Assembly (NCBI RefSeq): GCF_963678975.1
Contig: NC_089281.1
Span: 4,551,277 to 4,615,276 of the forward strand
Direction of reading: 5' to 3'
Origin: Dysidea avara
Lineage: Eukaryota; Porifera; Demospongiae; Dictyoceratida; Dysideidae
DNA length: 64,000 nt
Below the pieces are notes generated by a model that saw only the letters and a program-made list of their open reading frames with translations, ran no database searches and was not told the DNA's origin. Positions 48,401 through 60,929 of this stretch are shown one piece after another (position 1 is the stretch's first letter; every line of letters begins with the position of its first letter). The translations under genes were made by a program, and so were the position numbers.

Positions 48401-51092
48401 TTATTCTGTAGGGAATTCAGCTACAAACAAGTCACCCTGTAGTCAGATCAGCTAGAAGAAGGTACCTAATAGAGAGTTCAGCTACAAAGAAGCCATCATG
48501 TAGAGAGTTCAGCTACAAACAAATTGCCCTGTAGAGAGATCAACTAGAAGAAGTTACCTTGTAGAGAGTTCAGTTACAAAGAAACAATCATGCAAAGAGT
48601 TTAGCTGCAAATAAATCACCCAGTAGAAAGTTCCGCTATGAACAGATAACACTGTAGAGAGTTCAGTTAGAAACAAGTCATCCTGTAGATAGATCAGCTA
48701 GAAGAAGTCACTTTGTAGAGAGTTCAGCTACAAAGAAACCACCATGTAAGAGAGTTCAGATGCAAACAAATCACCCTGTAGAGAGTTCAGCTAGGAACAA
48801 GTCACCCTGTACAGAGATCAGCTAGAAACAAGTCACCCTGTAGAGAGTTCAGCTAGAAGAAGTTACATTGTAGAGAGTTCAGCTACAAAGAAACTACCAT
48901 GTAGAGAGTTCAGCTGCAAACAAATCGCCCTGTAGAGAATCCAGCTACAAACAAATCACCCTGTAGAAAGATCAGCCAGAAGAAGTTACCTTGTAGAGAG
49001 TTCAGCAACAAACAAATCACCCTGTAGAGAGTTCAGCTAGAAACAAGTCACCCTGTAGAGAGTTCAGCTAGAAGAAGTTACATTGTAGAGAGTTCAGCTA
49101 CAAAGAAACTACCATGTAGAGAGTTCAGCTACAAACAAGTCACCCTGTAGAGAGTTCAGCTAGAAGAAGTTACATTGTAGAGAGTTCAGCTACAAAGAAA
49201 CTACCATGTAGAGAGTTCAGCTGCAAACAAATTTCCCTGTAGAGACAAACAAATCACCCTGTAGAAAGATCAGCTAGAAGACGTTACCTTGTAGAGAGTT
49301 CAGCTACAAACAAGTCACCCTGTAGAGAGTTCAGCTAGAAGAAGTTACATTGTAGAGAGTTCAGCTACAAAGAAACTACCATGTAGAGAGTTCAGCAGCA
49401 AACAAATTGCCCTGTAGAGAATTCAGCTACAGACAAATCACCTTGTAGAAAGATCAGCTAGAAGAAGTTACCTTGTAGAGAGTTCAGTTACAAACAAATC
49501 ACCCTGTAGAGAGTTCAGCTAGAAACAAGTCACCCTGTAGAGAGATCAGCTAGAAACAAGTCACCCTGTTGAGAGTTCAGCTAGAAGAAGTTACCTTGTA
49601 GAGAGTTCAGCTACAAACAAATCACCCTGTAGAAAGATCAGCTAGAAGAAGTTACCTTGTAGAGAGTTCAGCTACAAACAAATCACCCTGTAGAAAGATC
49701 AGCTAGAAGAAGTTACCTTGTAGAGAGTTCAGCTACAAACAAGCCACCCTGTAGAGAGTTCAGCTAGAAGAAGTTACATTGTAGAGAGTTCAGCTACAAA
49801 GAAACTACCATGTAGAGAGTTCAGCAGCAAACAAATTTCCCTGTAGAGAATTCAGCTACAGACAAATCACCTTGTAGAAAGATCAGCTAGAAGAAGTTAC
49901 CTTGTAGAGAGTTCAGCTACAAACAAATCACCCTGTAGAGAGTTCAGCTAGAAACAAGTCACCCTGTAGAGAGTTCAGCTAGAAGAAGTTACATTGTAGA
50001 GAGTTCAGCTACAAAGAAACTACCATGTAGAGAGTTCAGCTGCAAACAAATTTCCCTGTAGAGACAAACAAATCACCCTGTAGAAAGATCAGCTAGAAGA
50101 CATTACCTTGTAGAGAGTTCAGCTACAATCAAATCACCCTGTAGAGAGTTCAGCTAGAAACAAGTCACCCTGTAGAGAGATCAGCTAGAAACAAGTCACC
50201 CGTAGAGAGTTCAGCTAGAAGAAGTTACATTGTAGAGAGTTCAGCAGCAAACAAATCGCCCTGTAGAGAATTCAGCTACAAACAAATCACCCTGTAGAAA
50301 CATCAGCTAGAAGAAGTTACCTTGTAGAGCGTTCAGCTACAAACTAATCACCCTGTAGAGAGTTCAGCTAGAAACAAGTTACCCTGTAGAGAGTTCAGCT
50401 AGAAGAAGTTACATTGTAGAGAGGTCAGCTACAAAGAAACTACAATGTAGAGAGTTCAGCTGCAAACAAATTGCCCTGTAGAGACAAACAAATCACCCTG
50501 TAGAAAGATCAGCTAGAAGAAGTTACCTTGTAGAGAATTTAGTTACAAACAAATCACCCAGTAGAGAGTTCAGCTAGAAACAAGTTACACTGTAGAGAGA
50601 TGAGCTAGAAACAAGTCACCCTGTAGAGAGTTCAGCTAGAAGAAGTCACATTGTAGAGAGTTCAGCTACAAAGAAACTACCATGTAGAGAGTTCAGCTGC
50701 AAACAAATTGCCCTGTAGAGAATTCAGCTAGAAACAAATCACCCTGTAGAAAGATCAGCTAGAAGAAGTTACCTTGTAGAGAGTTCAGCTAGAAACAAAT
50801 CACCCTGTAGAGAGTTCAGCTAGAAACAAGCCACCCGTAGAGAGTTCAGCTAGAAGAAGTTACATTGTAGAGAGTTCAGCAGTTTAGCTGCAAACAAATC
50901 GCCCTGTAGAGAATTCAGCTACAAACAAATCACCCTGTAGAAAGATCAGCTAGAAGAAATTACCTTGTAGAGAGTTCAGCTACAAACAAATCACCCTGTA
51001 GAGAGTTCAGCTACAAACAAGTCATCCGGTAGAGAGATCAGCTAGAAGGATCACCTTGCAGAGAGGTCAGCTACAAAGAAATCACCCTGCTT
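48401..51092. repeat. ~31 bp minisatellite with higher-order structure (unit 5)
   Basis: The same array at an offset of 21431, with the same length and the same order of variants as far as I could follow. Confidence 0.85.
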
Positions 51093-51196
51093 CATCTTTT
51101 CTTCTTCCTGTAGTAAAGAAAAAATGACAGGTTAAAAAGCCCTAAAGCCGGCCATATGCCGGCTTTGGGGTATACAAATACAAAAAGAAGTGAAGT

Positions 51197-51520
51197 CTAA
51201 TCCAAAACAGCCAAGCTGTAAAAAAAGAGTGCGGCCCTGAGAAAGGCTATGGTGAAAAAAGATGTGAAATCCAAGGTGGCGGCCAAGAAATGGCTGTGAT
51301 GGTAGGTTAATGGTAAAAATTTTAATAACAACAATTCAGGTGAATTTGGTGCCGCTTGGTCTTGGCACAAAATTCACTTGAATTGTTGTTATTAAAACTT
51401 TTACCATTAACCTACCATCACAGCCATTTCTTGGCCGCCACCTTGGATTTCACATCTTTTTTCACCATAGCCTTTCTCAGGGCCGCACTGTTTTTTTACA
51501 GCTTGGCTGTTTTGGATTAG
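51197..51520. repeat. 324 bp long hairpin at right end of insertion (unit 5)
   Basis: Same hairpin: arms 51197-51353 and 51364-51520, same 10 bp spacer. Confidence 0.8.
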
Positions 51521-53670
51521 ATATATATATGATACTTCTTTGGGTGATGTTGGACTCGCCAAATTTGATTGGCAAGTGATAGCTAAGGCTCCTCCACCAT
51601 GATTGGATGCCACTTAGTTCTTATACAATGGAGACACATTGACAAATTTTCGTTTATCTGCTATTATACGCTACATGTGTGTTGCTAAATATTCTGGAAT
51701 TTTGTATAAATGTGACAATGCAGTCATAAACTATAGTCCAGAGACAGTTATAATACTTTTCAAATCTCAGTGAAAATGTCAGACAACCTAAACCATTACC
51801 TGACATTGATATGCTACTGTTTTACACAATTTGTCATAATAGGAAAATCCTTACAATACATTGATAGAATAGAGTGACTCAACCTATAATAATGTAATCA
51901 TTGTTGTCTAATTGCGTTTGCTATTATTGACAATGCTTCACTATAAAAACTCTACAACTTCCTTCTATTTTGATCTGACATTTTGTCAGGCAGGTTCCAT
52001 TATGGTCAGCCATGCATGATATTTGCCTGACAAATGGCCTATGTCAGGCAATAATAATTGACTCTGAACTATACTGGTGTAGACCGTGTATAGTGTTCTA
52101 TATTTCAAGTGTTTTCAGTGTGAAATACGAGCAGTGTCAGCAATAAAGATGTAGAGGGGCAGTCAGCAATGTTATGTTTTATCATACAGCATGATGGTAA
52201 TGATGCACTGACCAGCAGTCAAAATGTGAACACTTTCTTCAGTAGCAATCAAATCAATAGTGACTTTCTATTGTGGTGCAAAGTTGTAGGTACTAGTATT
52301 TGTAAATATTTAGTTAAGCCTTTAGTACAGTCAGCAACAAAGTTAAAAATATGATTATATAGTTATCATCTTTGTCTAGTATGGTATTGTCCTAGCCTAC
52401 AGTCCATCATTGGGAGCCTAGCCAACTTGGTGACCAAACACTCACAATGAACTTATTGACTACTAATGCAGTATACAGTCAGACCAACTATTTTTTGATC
52501 TGAATTCAATTCTAATTAAATCTTGCACTTAATCTCAGTTATCTGGAAATGTACTTTAGTTATACCCAGAAACACACATATGTAGACCACACCGACCACA
52601 TCAGTGTAAATGACGTTGAGTTCATGTTACTAATTGACACCAGAGCTTTTAGATATACTTGTAAGCTGCAGGCTGAACATCACTGTTGTAAAATAATTAT
52701 AAGTAGGGTGAACTAATGAGTACCTAAGATTGCATGCCAATAAAATTGGCCGATTTCTTTTGCAAGTATTACGTATGTGATAAGAAGACTGAGAAGAGAA
52801 TATTTTCTAACATTTAGTAGAAATCAGTAAAAATTTACAAACACACACTAAGTAATGATTATTATGATGTAAATAAACCAGCATGCATCCAGGTAATAAG
52901 GTATATATTAACTAAAAACTTAAACGTTCATCATAATTAATTTTATACTTATGGTAAAGAAATGAAATTATATATGATGAAAATGAAAACAAAATTGTGG
53001 CTGCTTGACTGTCACTCATCATACAGTATGATAGTACTGTATAGTAGGGACCACAAAGGTTTGGGCATGGCCAATGAAAAAACATCACCCAAAAACCAGC
53101 CTCACTTTTCTCTGAAAACGATGACTTACCAGTGTCCTCCTTTGTGTCTCATTCATCTTTGCTTACAGAGAAAGGTGCCAATTTGGTGGGAGTGTGTAAT
53201 GGCTTTCCTTCATAATGGAAATCATCCAGAGTGGCTACTTTGATTGCAGCGGTGCTTTTCAAACAGTTCTTGATTCGTAATACTGTGTAACGGGTTGAAC
53301 ATAGCCAACAACAAAGACTTCACTTTTCAGATGATAATTGATAGCTGGGGCATTTGTTTCTTTTGATGCAGTATGCGTGGATTCACCAGTCATAATAATT
53401 TTATTTTACAAAAACGTTAACAGACAAGTACGCAAAAATTGGAATTTTCAATGGTCCCTACTCAAGTTGAAAAGTCCAATTTTTTGTGTACTTGTTTGTT
53501 CTACAGCACAGGAAGTAGTCAAAATACTTTTTGACTACTTCCTGTATACCCTAGAACAAATTAATGATTCAGTGAAAAGTACACAAAAAATTTTGGAATT
53601 TTCATAACAATCACACATATATACTCTAACTTGCTTGTACACATAAAGGTACCACTCTTCATGCATATAA

Positions 53671-54611
53671 GTTATAGTTATATCCCGCTACGAGGGTGAT
53701 ACCATTGTTATTACACGAGTCCGAGGCGAAGCCGAGGACGAGTGTAATAACAATGATATCATCCGAGTATACGGGATATAACTATTTTATATTCCAGTGT
53801 GCGGGAGTGCACAGAAGTTTACGGATAGTAAATTAAGTTCCGGTTTGAGTTCCTGTCACTGTGCTCAAGATTTCGTCCGAATTGTGTGGAGATTCTACTT
53901 CGTATCTACAAGAGAGACCTTACATACTGCCTACAAATTGTAGCGGAGGGCGGTGTTATGAAGCAGCGGTTCCAGGTACGATTCGCCTTCGTCAGAAATT
54001 GGTATGGTAGTGTCGCGTGGTGTCACGTGGTGTCGCGTGGTGTCGCGTGGTGTGCAAGAGAAAAATAAAGACCAACAAGTGGCTACCATAGTCCAAGATA
54101 GAACGATGAAGCTAGACGAAGTTAGTTCTTCACCATAGTGACTGTTGGGAGTGATTGCTGGAGCGAAAATCGTCACGGACTATTCTTGACATTTGTTAAA
54201 CTATCGTATTGGTAACTTGTAGTGTTATTGTGTAAAGGATTAACAGTTTTCTTGTAAGATTTAGCTAGTTTTAAGTGCTGTATTGGTGTGTTTTGTATCA
54301 GTATTTTCTTATTTGGCTCTTTGTTCCATTGGTAAACAATGCCATTCGCGGTTATTATGATGTCATGAAAGAGACTGAGTGGCTCCGCAACAGGATGATA
54401 ACTAATATATCGTACAGTAGCAGCGCCGCTCTGTCTAGCTGTATGGTAGTTATAACACAGCGCATCGCTTTGATACTCCCACGCACTACTCCCTCATTTG
54501 TGGCATCTCTTATCCTGTTTAGAAGTGTCCACGTATATGGTCTGATAGAAATTAAACATTTATTGTTTAAAAACAAAATTACATATACAAGTGTGGAATG
54601 CCTACATATAC
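53671..54611. mobile_element. Composite foldback-bearing insertion (unit 6)
   Basis: Co-duplicated copy; palindrome at 53675-53786; 10 bp tandem repeat at 54010-54053 expanded as in unit 4. Confidence 0.5.
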
Positions 54612-54670
54612 AGTATCATACACACATGTATATATGTACTATTCCATTTGTGTCAATTATTTATTAACAG

Positions 54671-55697
54671 GATCCTGAGGTGTTATGGCTGGGTGATGTG
54701 TGGAGGGAGATACTGTTCTCAGTAGTGTTAGCAATCTTAATGATACTGTGTCGACCTAAAGATGAACATGGAGGGTATGTACCTCTATGTTGTATTTCTA
54801 CTGTGTACTATGTTTATAGCAAACAGCTTGTATGTGCTAAAAGATGTTAACAATAATACTTTGTAGTTCCAGTTTCCTTTTGTGCTTATGCAGATTCAAC
54901 AAAATAGTTTATGATTATGAAGATGAACCAGAACAAGAAGCAAATAAAAAATTTGGTAAGCAATTTATACCGTCTACACAGTAGTTAGTAAATGAATTGT
55001 CATTTTTGACCTAAAGCCAATAGTGACTGAAATATACGTGATTTTCTGACGTCATGTCATACCCCGTGATGTACCCCTTAGAGACATACACAGGTGAATT
55101 TTGGTAGGCAGTAGACCATAGCTTAAGCCTCCAGTATTGTCAGATAGTATTGTGAGAATTGATCATGGTCAATTGATCCTTCTCACAAAATTATAAACTA
55201 CAATATTTAAGGATGTTCACATCTTGTGTTTCATGCATGTGTCATGTGCAGTTGTATGCACATATTTTATAAGCATTTTGTATTCCCTCTCAGATACCAT
55301 TGTAATGCGCCAACTTCCAAAAGAAACTGCCGATACTGAGAAATTCAAAGAAGTAAAAATTATGTCGCATGTTTGTAGTATATGTGTTTCATTATGTGCT
55401 CTTCTTTACCACATTTTCTGTTCTACACAATTTTTGCTTACCAGATGACTCCAATTTTTTTAACGTTTCAGAATTATGTACTGCAAAATTGATATTTATG
55501 TGGTTTATCTGTATATGTATGAATGTGTATGTACATCCTGGGGGTACATATATGTAGTTACATCATTAGGCATACAGCCTAACAAGTCCCTGCTAAAGTA
55601 TATACATTAATAGATAGTTTGCGTATATGTATGCATGACCCATGTACTATAATATTGTTATTTTCATTTGTTATAGACCCCTGAAGAGAACATGTGA
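54671..55697 (+). CDS. TMEM87-like C-terminal exons (partial gene copy 6)
   Basis: Exons 54671-54774, 54894-54955, 55294-55352 and 55677-55697, partner of copy 4. It adds one change of its own in the second exon (Gly to Glu in the acidic tail). Open with borders kept. No galectin follows, because the array ends at 59620. Confidence 0.4.
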
Positions 55698-57046
55698 TGA
55701 TACTTCAGTTCAAGCAATGCCATAAAGTCATAGGAACTTGTAACCAAGAACAATTTTCAAATTTGCTGTTAAACAGTATAATGAGATTACATGATCAACT
55801 GGCGGATCTCTCATACTGCACAGAGCACACTTGAAATGATGAATATAGATATAATGATATAATTAAACCCAACAGTGCTTTCAGAATGTGACCCAAAATG
55901 CTTCCTATAAATTATGTTTTTTAAAATTTATTTCTGTTGACTGACTAACTTACCAATGCCTTCAGACAAGCATAACTCAACAACAGCTATAGCTAGAGGA
56001 CCTTTTCGTACTGTTCTTCATTTGTAGTGGTGTGTAGGAGGCTGAACATATGTAGCTGAAAATGAAGTGTAATGGCAACTTGCACACGTTCAGACACAAA
56101 ATTAATTTTATGATACATGTATATGTCTAATGCCATTCTTTCTTTTGATGTGGTATGCCGGGTTCACCAGTTATAATTATGCTAACAAACAAGTATAAGC
56201 CGAATCCCATTATTTGTTATGTACTACATGTACATTTTGTAGGAAATTTGATACACTTGAATAGTCTCACTACTATACTCATTATAGAAATATGTGTACA
56301 AGTAATTATTGTCTGCATGGTGCAAATAGATCAAGTCATGTTGTGTACATCATATCTGTGTGTAGAGCTTTATACAAGTAGGCTAGCTCTACACAATACA
56401 ATGCACTCTTAAATGTAATGAACTATACATTATCATATGTATATTAGTGACTGATGAACTGTTAGTTATTATACAGGGGCAGTGTTATCATATGGGCAGT
56501 AGGGATCATGAAGGTTTGCACTTTCCTGCCATGAAATGTCAATCAACGACTAGCATCACCTTTCCTTCACAACAATTTGACAGTATTGGTTAGGTGTTGT
56601 AAGCGAGCCTGAAATGAAGTTTCTATGAAATTTTAAACATTATTTTCCTTTTAGCTGAATTGACTAATTGTAACTCACTGTTACCTCTGGCCAAGCATAA
56701 CTTGACTATAATGCTACAGGCTTGGTTTCTTCTTGTGCTGTTTGACATTGCTTAGGCTCAAAATGTGCCTTTTCATTTACCTCTGTGCAGCTACAATGAA
56801 CTTACTGTGTTCCATTTCTTTCTCCATGCACTACCGTGTAGGTGTTGTTATTGGTAGCATGTCAGTTTTCTTGTGGTGGTCATCACAATTAAATATATAT
56901 TGTGGATTGATTGCAGAGGTACTTTCTTGTACTGTTTTGCACTGTGTGTCAAGCAGAACGTAGCTGAAGAAACAAGCCATTCAGTAAGTGACAGTTAAGT
57001 TGGAGTGCATGCTTTTTCAGATACACAATTAATTTATGATATGTTT

Positions 57047-57299
57047 TAGGGCTGTGTGACAATGAGAAAACCTAAATCTCGATAAGTTCTGATAACAAAA
57101 AAACCATTATTTTTATCACGATAAACAATATTCTCACAAGAGTACCCATCTGCCTACTTTTAATATACAATAGTCTATGGATATAATTTTATTATTTGAT
57201 AATAGAGAAACCATTATCATAATTAACTTTATCATGATAATGACATAGGTATCACGATAATAGATAATATTGCATTATTGGTATTATCGCACAGCCCTA
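57047..57299. mobile_element. MITE with GGGCTGTG termini (copy 7)
   Basis: Same element and position in unit 6, right terminus of the ATTATCGCACAGCCCTA type as in units 2 and 4. Confidence 0.7.
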
Positions 57300-59620
57300 A
57301 TATGTTTAACACATTCTATATCCTTTGATGCGATAGAACATCAATGCAGAAGAATACAGTAAAACTATCAATAGCCTTACGTTAGTTGACCTACCTGACA
57401 TGACCACCACATCACAAAGTGATCTCACTATAGAGGTATCCACTAAGTGAGATTTAGTGTATGAAAATTACATAGCTTTTATTATGATGAATGTAAAGTT
57501 CTATAAACCATTCATACACAATACTAAATCTATTGTGTTCACAGATAGTTAAAAGTCAATTGATCATCTACACCTAACAACAGTCATTCTGCTGGTTTGA
57601 TCTGTTTTGAGTCACACAGACTGATTATTTTTAATGTGATTATATACTTGCTGCATCAAACTTGATTGCAAGTTGCTGCAGTTAAGATGGTACTCCAGTC
57701 CCATCAATCCAACTTTCTGAAGTGAATTAATCAGCAGCTCGTATTTGAAATCACTGATCAATAATCAAAATGTGAACACTTTCTTCAGTAGCAAACAAAT
57801 CAATAGTGACTTTCTATTGTGGTGCAAAGTTGTAGGTATACTAGTATGTGTAAATATTTAGTTAAGCCTTTAGTACAGTCAGCAACAAAGTTAAGAATTA
57901 TTATAATTGTCATCTTTGTCTAGTATGGTATTGTCCTAGCCTACAGTCCATCATTGGGAGCCTAGCCAACTTGGTGACCAAACACTCACAATGAACTTAT
58001 TGACTACTAATGCAGTATACAGTCAGACCAACTACTTTTTGATCTGAATTCAATTCTAAATCTTACACTTAATCTCAGTTATCTGGAAATGTACTTTAGT
58101 TATACCTAGAAACACACATATGTAGACCACATTAGTGTAAATGACATGTGGCTTTGAGTTCAAGTTACTATTTGACACCAAAACTTTTGGATAATTATAC
58201 TTGCAGGCTGAACATCACTGTTGTAAAATAATTAAGTAGGGTGAACTAATGAGTAGCTAAGATAGCCAATAAACTTTTGCAAATATTACGTATGTGATTC
58301 AGAAGATTGAGAAGAGAATATTTTCTAACATTTAGCAGAAATCATTTTAACCACAATCTAAGTAATGATTATTATGATGTAAATAAACCAGCATGCATCC
58401 AGGTAATAAAGGTATATATTAACTAAAAACTTAAACGTTCATCATAATTAATTTTATACTTATGGTAAAGAAATGAATTATACATGATGAAAATGAAAAC
58501 TAAATTGTGGCTGCTTGACTGTCACTCATCATACAGTATGATAGTACTGTATAGTAGGGACCACAAAGGTTTGGGCATGGCCCATGAAAAAACATCACCC
58601 AAAAACCAACCTCACTTTTCCCTAACAACAATGAAACAGGTAAAACTAAGCCCATACAAGCCTTCAGATCAACCCAAAGTGCTTTCAACAAGTTGCTATA
58701 AAATTTTATTAAACGGAATTTTCTAGTGATTGATTAACTAAGTAAATGACTGATGCCTTCATGTAGACAAGCTTAACTCAATAATGGCTAAAGCTACAGA
58801 CTTGATTGTTCACTGTTCAACGTTGCTTCAGCTGATATGCGCCTTTTGGCATACCACAGTACATACAATGTATTCTTCATGGACTTACCAGTGTCCTCCT
58901 TTGTGTCTCATTCATCTTTGCTTACAGAGAAAGGTGCCAATTTGGTGGTAGTGTATAATGGCTTCCCTTCATAATGGAAATCATCCAAAGTGGCTACTTT
59001 GATTGCAGCGGTGCTTTTCAAACAGTTCTTGATTCGTAATGCTGTGTAATGGGTTGAACATAGCCAACAACAAAGACTTCACTTTTCAGACGATAATTAA
59101 TAGCTGGGGCATTTCTTTCTTTTGATGCGGTATGTGTGGGTTCACCAGTCATAATAGTTTTATTTTACAAAAAAAAAGCTAACAAACAAATACACACAAA
59201 AAATGGAATTTTCAATGGTCCCTTGCTCAAGTTGAAAAGTCCAAATTTTTATTGTGTACTTGTTTGTTATGCGGTAGTCAAAATACTATTTGACTACTTC
59301 CTGTATACACCTAGAACAAACTAATGATTGACAAGTATACAAAAAATTTGGAATTTTCATAACAATCACATATACTTTAATTTGCTTGTACACATATAAG
59401 GTACCACTCTTCATGCATATAAATTGCTTTATTTATTTACCATCCCTAGGAACTCGAATAAGGGCAATAAATTCTAAACTATGTATTAGCTAGCTATAGA
59501 CCAGTAAACATAAAATTAATGGTATAATAGTGAGACAACTGTTCAGGTCAGCACAAAAAGTGATGTGTATAAAAAATGGCCCAGCTAGGATCATCACTCT
59601 CTAATTCCTGTAAGTTCAGT

Positions 59621-60084
59621 TCCAGGAGTGCAATTTCGGGGGAGGTTCAACCAACTCTTCACAAACATCAATACGGATGGCTGTGCTGAAGTTATAGATG
59701 ACACAGTAAGCCTCTCAACAGCCAAATGAAAATGTAGAACGGAGGACACAAAGTTTTTCAAAATCCCTATTCACCCCAAATAGAACATTTATAGATTCAC
59801 TGTAAGAACTGTAGATTTGTTGTTTCATGTTAGCAGAAGCTGTCTTATGAGCAATATTCAGAGAAAAACACTGATATAGTGTGATATAGTGTGACACAGA
59901 AACTTGGTGCAATCCACATTACAGATACAAAAGGCCAGGCCTCTAATTGAACAATCAGGCCTACATCACTGGCTCAGCCTATCCAAGAGTTAAATTGTCC
60001 TACCACCAAACAATGAAACATTTCTGTATTTGCCATGTAACTACTATAGGCCAGCCCGAGCTTATTTTGTTTGCTTTATTCCTT
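59621..60084. other. Array flank, no recognised gene
   Basis: First non-array DNA after the truncated unit 6. A short open stretch 59627-59706 on the + strand reads G-V-Q-F-R-G-R-F-N-Q-L-F and meets a GTAAGC that could be a donor, but nothing supports it further. A small direct repeat (GATATAGTGT) lies near 59876. Confidence 0.4.
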
Positions 60085-60893
60085 TGTGTTAAAGATAATA
60101 AGACAATGGAATAATCACTTAACGTAAATATAATCCAGTCAGGATGGATGGTACTATATAGTCTACTATCAAGTTTGTTCTGGTGTGATCATCATTTGGT
60201 TTATGATGTAACAGGTTGATAAAGAGAAATACATCCAATAGACGGTCAACAAATTTGTAATAAAGATTAAATGTCTTTTCTTCTCTTTAGGGAGTCCCCT
60301 GTAAATCTGTCAATGTGGCACTTGCACTACTGAATCTGTGCTACAGTCTGACATGACATACCAAGCTGTTCTTCTTTGAACTGATTCAATATTGTTGTTG
60401 GTAGGAGGAGACCATACAAATGCTGCATATTCCAGGAGAGGTCTAGCATAAGTATAGTATATGCATAAATATTTAATGTTTCACTAACAGAAATGTGTGT
60501 TCCTTCTAGTACTGAGTTATCCTTTTTACAAATATAGTTGATGTGTTTGTTGAAGGTAAGGTTACTATCTACTCACATATGTGAGTAAGTGTCTGTCCAT
60601 ACAGGGTATAATTTGGAATACAGCATAGTTAAGCCGCATACAGCAAGTCATTTATTTGCCCATTGTTCTAAGTTATTTTGCAGGATTTCACAGTCACATG
60701 TAGAATTAATTTGATGATTATAATAAACAATCATCTGCAAATAAAATAATAGCAAGTAGATTGACCCAACTAGGTAAATCATTCATGAAAGATGAGGAAT
60801 AGTAAGGGGCCCGATACTGAGCCTTGTGGTACGCCACTAGTAATGTGAGCAGCTTCTGAAGTAAAGCCTTCACAAAGAGAGAGAACCATCAAT
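60085..60893 (-). mobile_element. LINE fragment (CR1/Jockey-like), - strand, RT to C terminus
   Basis: Read on the - strand: T-S-G-V-P-Q-G-S-V followed by G-P-L-L-F-L-I-F, then F-A-D-D-C-L-L near 60733-60745 (the reverse-transcriptase active site), then the post-RT region including N-I-E-S-V-Q-R-R-T-A near 60390. Several frame changes and stops separate these pieces, so it is a decayed non-LTR retrotransposon. The C-terminal part fades out toward 60085. The 5' side stops abruptly near 60893, and a further piece of the same type and strand lies at 62520-62680. Confidence 0.75.
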
Positions 60894-60929
60894 GATGATG
60901 AAAATAATGCATACATAATTATACAATTA

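Larger units (their letters stand above)
47527..51520. mobile_element. 3,994 bp minisatellite-bearing insertion (unit 5)
   Basis: Same length and same borders as 26096-30089. I noticed only a few single-base differences (for example near 48020 and 50540), and no change in minisatellite repeat number. That is striking, because such arrays normally change length quickly, so the duplication is very recent or the copy is an assembly duplicate. Confidence 0.7.
30788..52218. repeat. Higher-order repeat, copy B (units 4+5, about 21.4 kb)
   Basis: Second copy of the two-unit block. Near-identity runs from about 19 kb/40.4 kb to 36.4 kb/57.8 kb, so the most recent duplication spans the nominal block boundary and continues into unit 6. 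Either a very recent tandem duplication, ongoing homogenisation, or an assembly duplication of a repeated locus would look like this. Confidence 0.8.
40136..52218. repeat. Tandem array unit 5 (about 12.1 kb, with 4 kb insertion)
   Basis: Parts: truncated R1 40136-41112; small foldback 41113-41242; TMEM87-like exons 41352-42378; MITE 43716-43966; R1' 44421-46083; galectin 46400-46840 (-); 3,994 bp insertion 47527-51520; upstream DNA to 52218. It is nearly identical to unit 3. The differences I noticed cluster at the first ~250 bp of R1 and R1' (for example near 40268 and 44490), with isolated single-base differences elsewhere. Confidence 0.85.
52219..59620. repeat. Tandem array unit 6, truncated before its galectin
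   Basis: Parts: R1 52219-53670; foldback insertion 53671 to about 54611; TMEM87-like exons 54671-55697; MITE 57047-57299; R1' 57765-59424; then about 200 bp of galectin 3' flank. Homology to the other units stops at 59620, after TAAGTTCAGT. In the other units the galectin stop codon lies a further ~120 bp or so along, so this unit has no galectin. Beyond 59620 the sequence is non-array. Confidence 0.85.
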
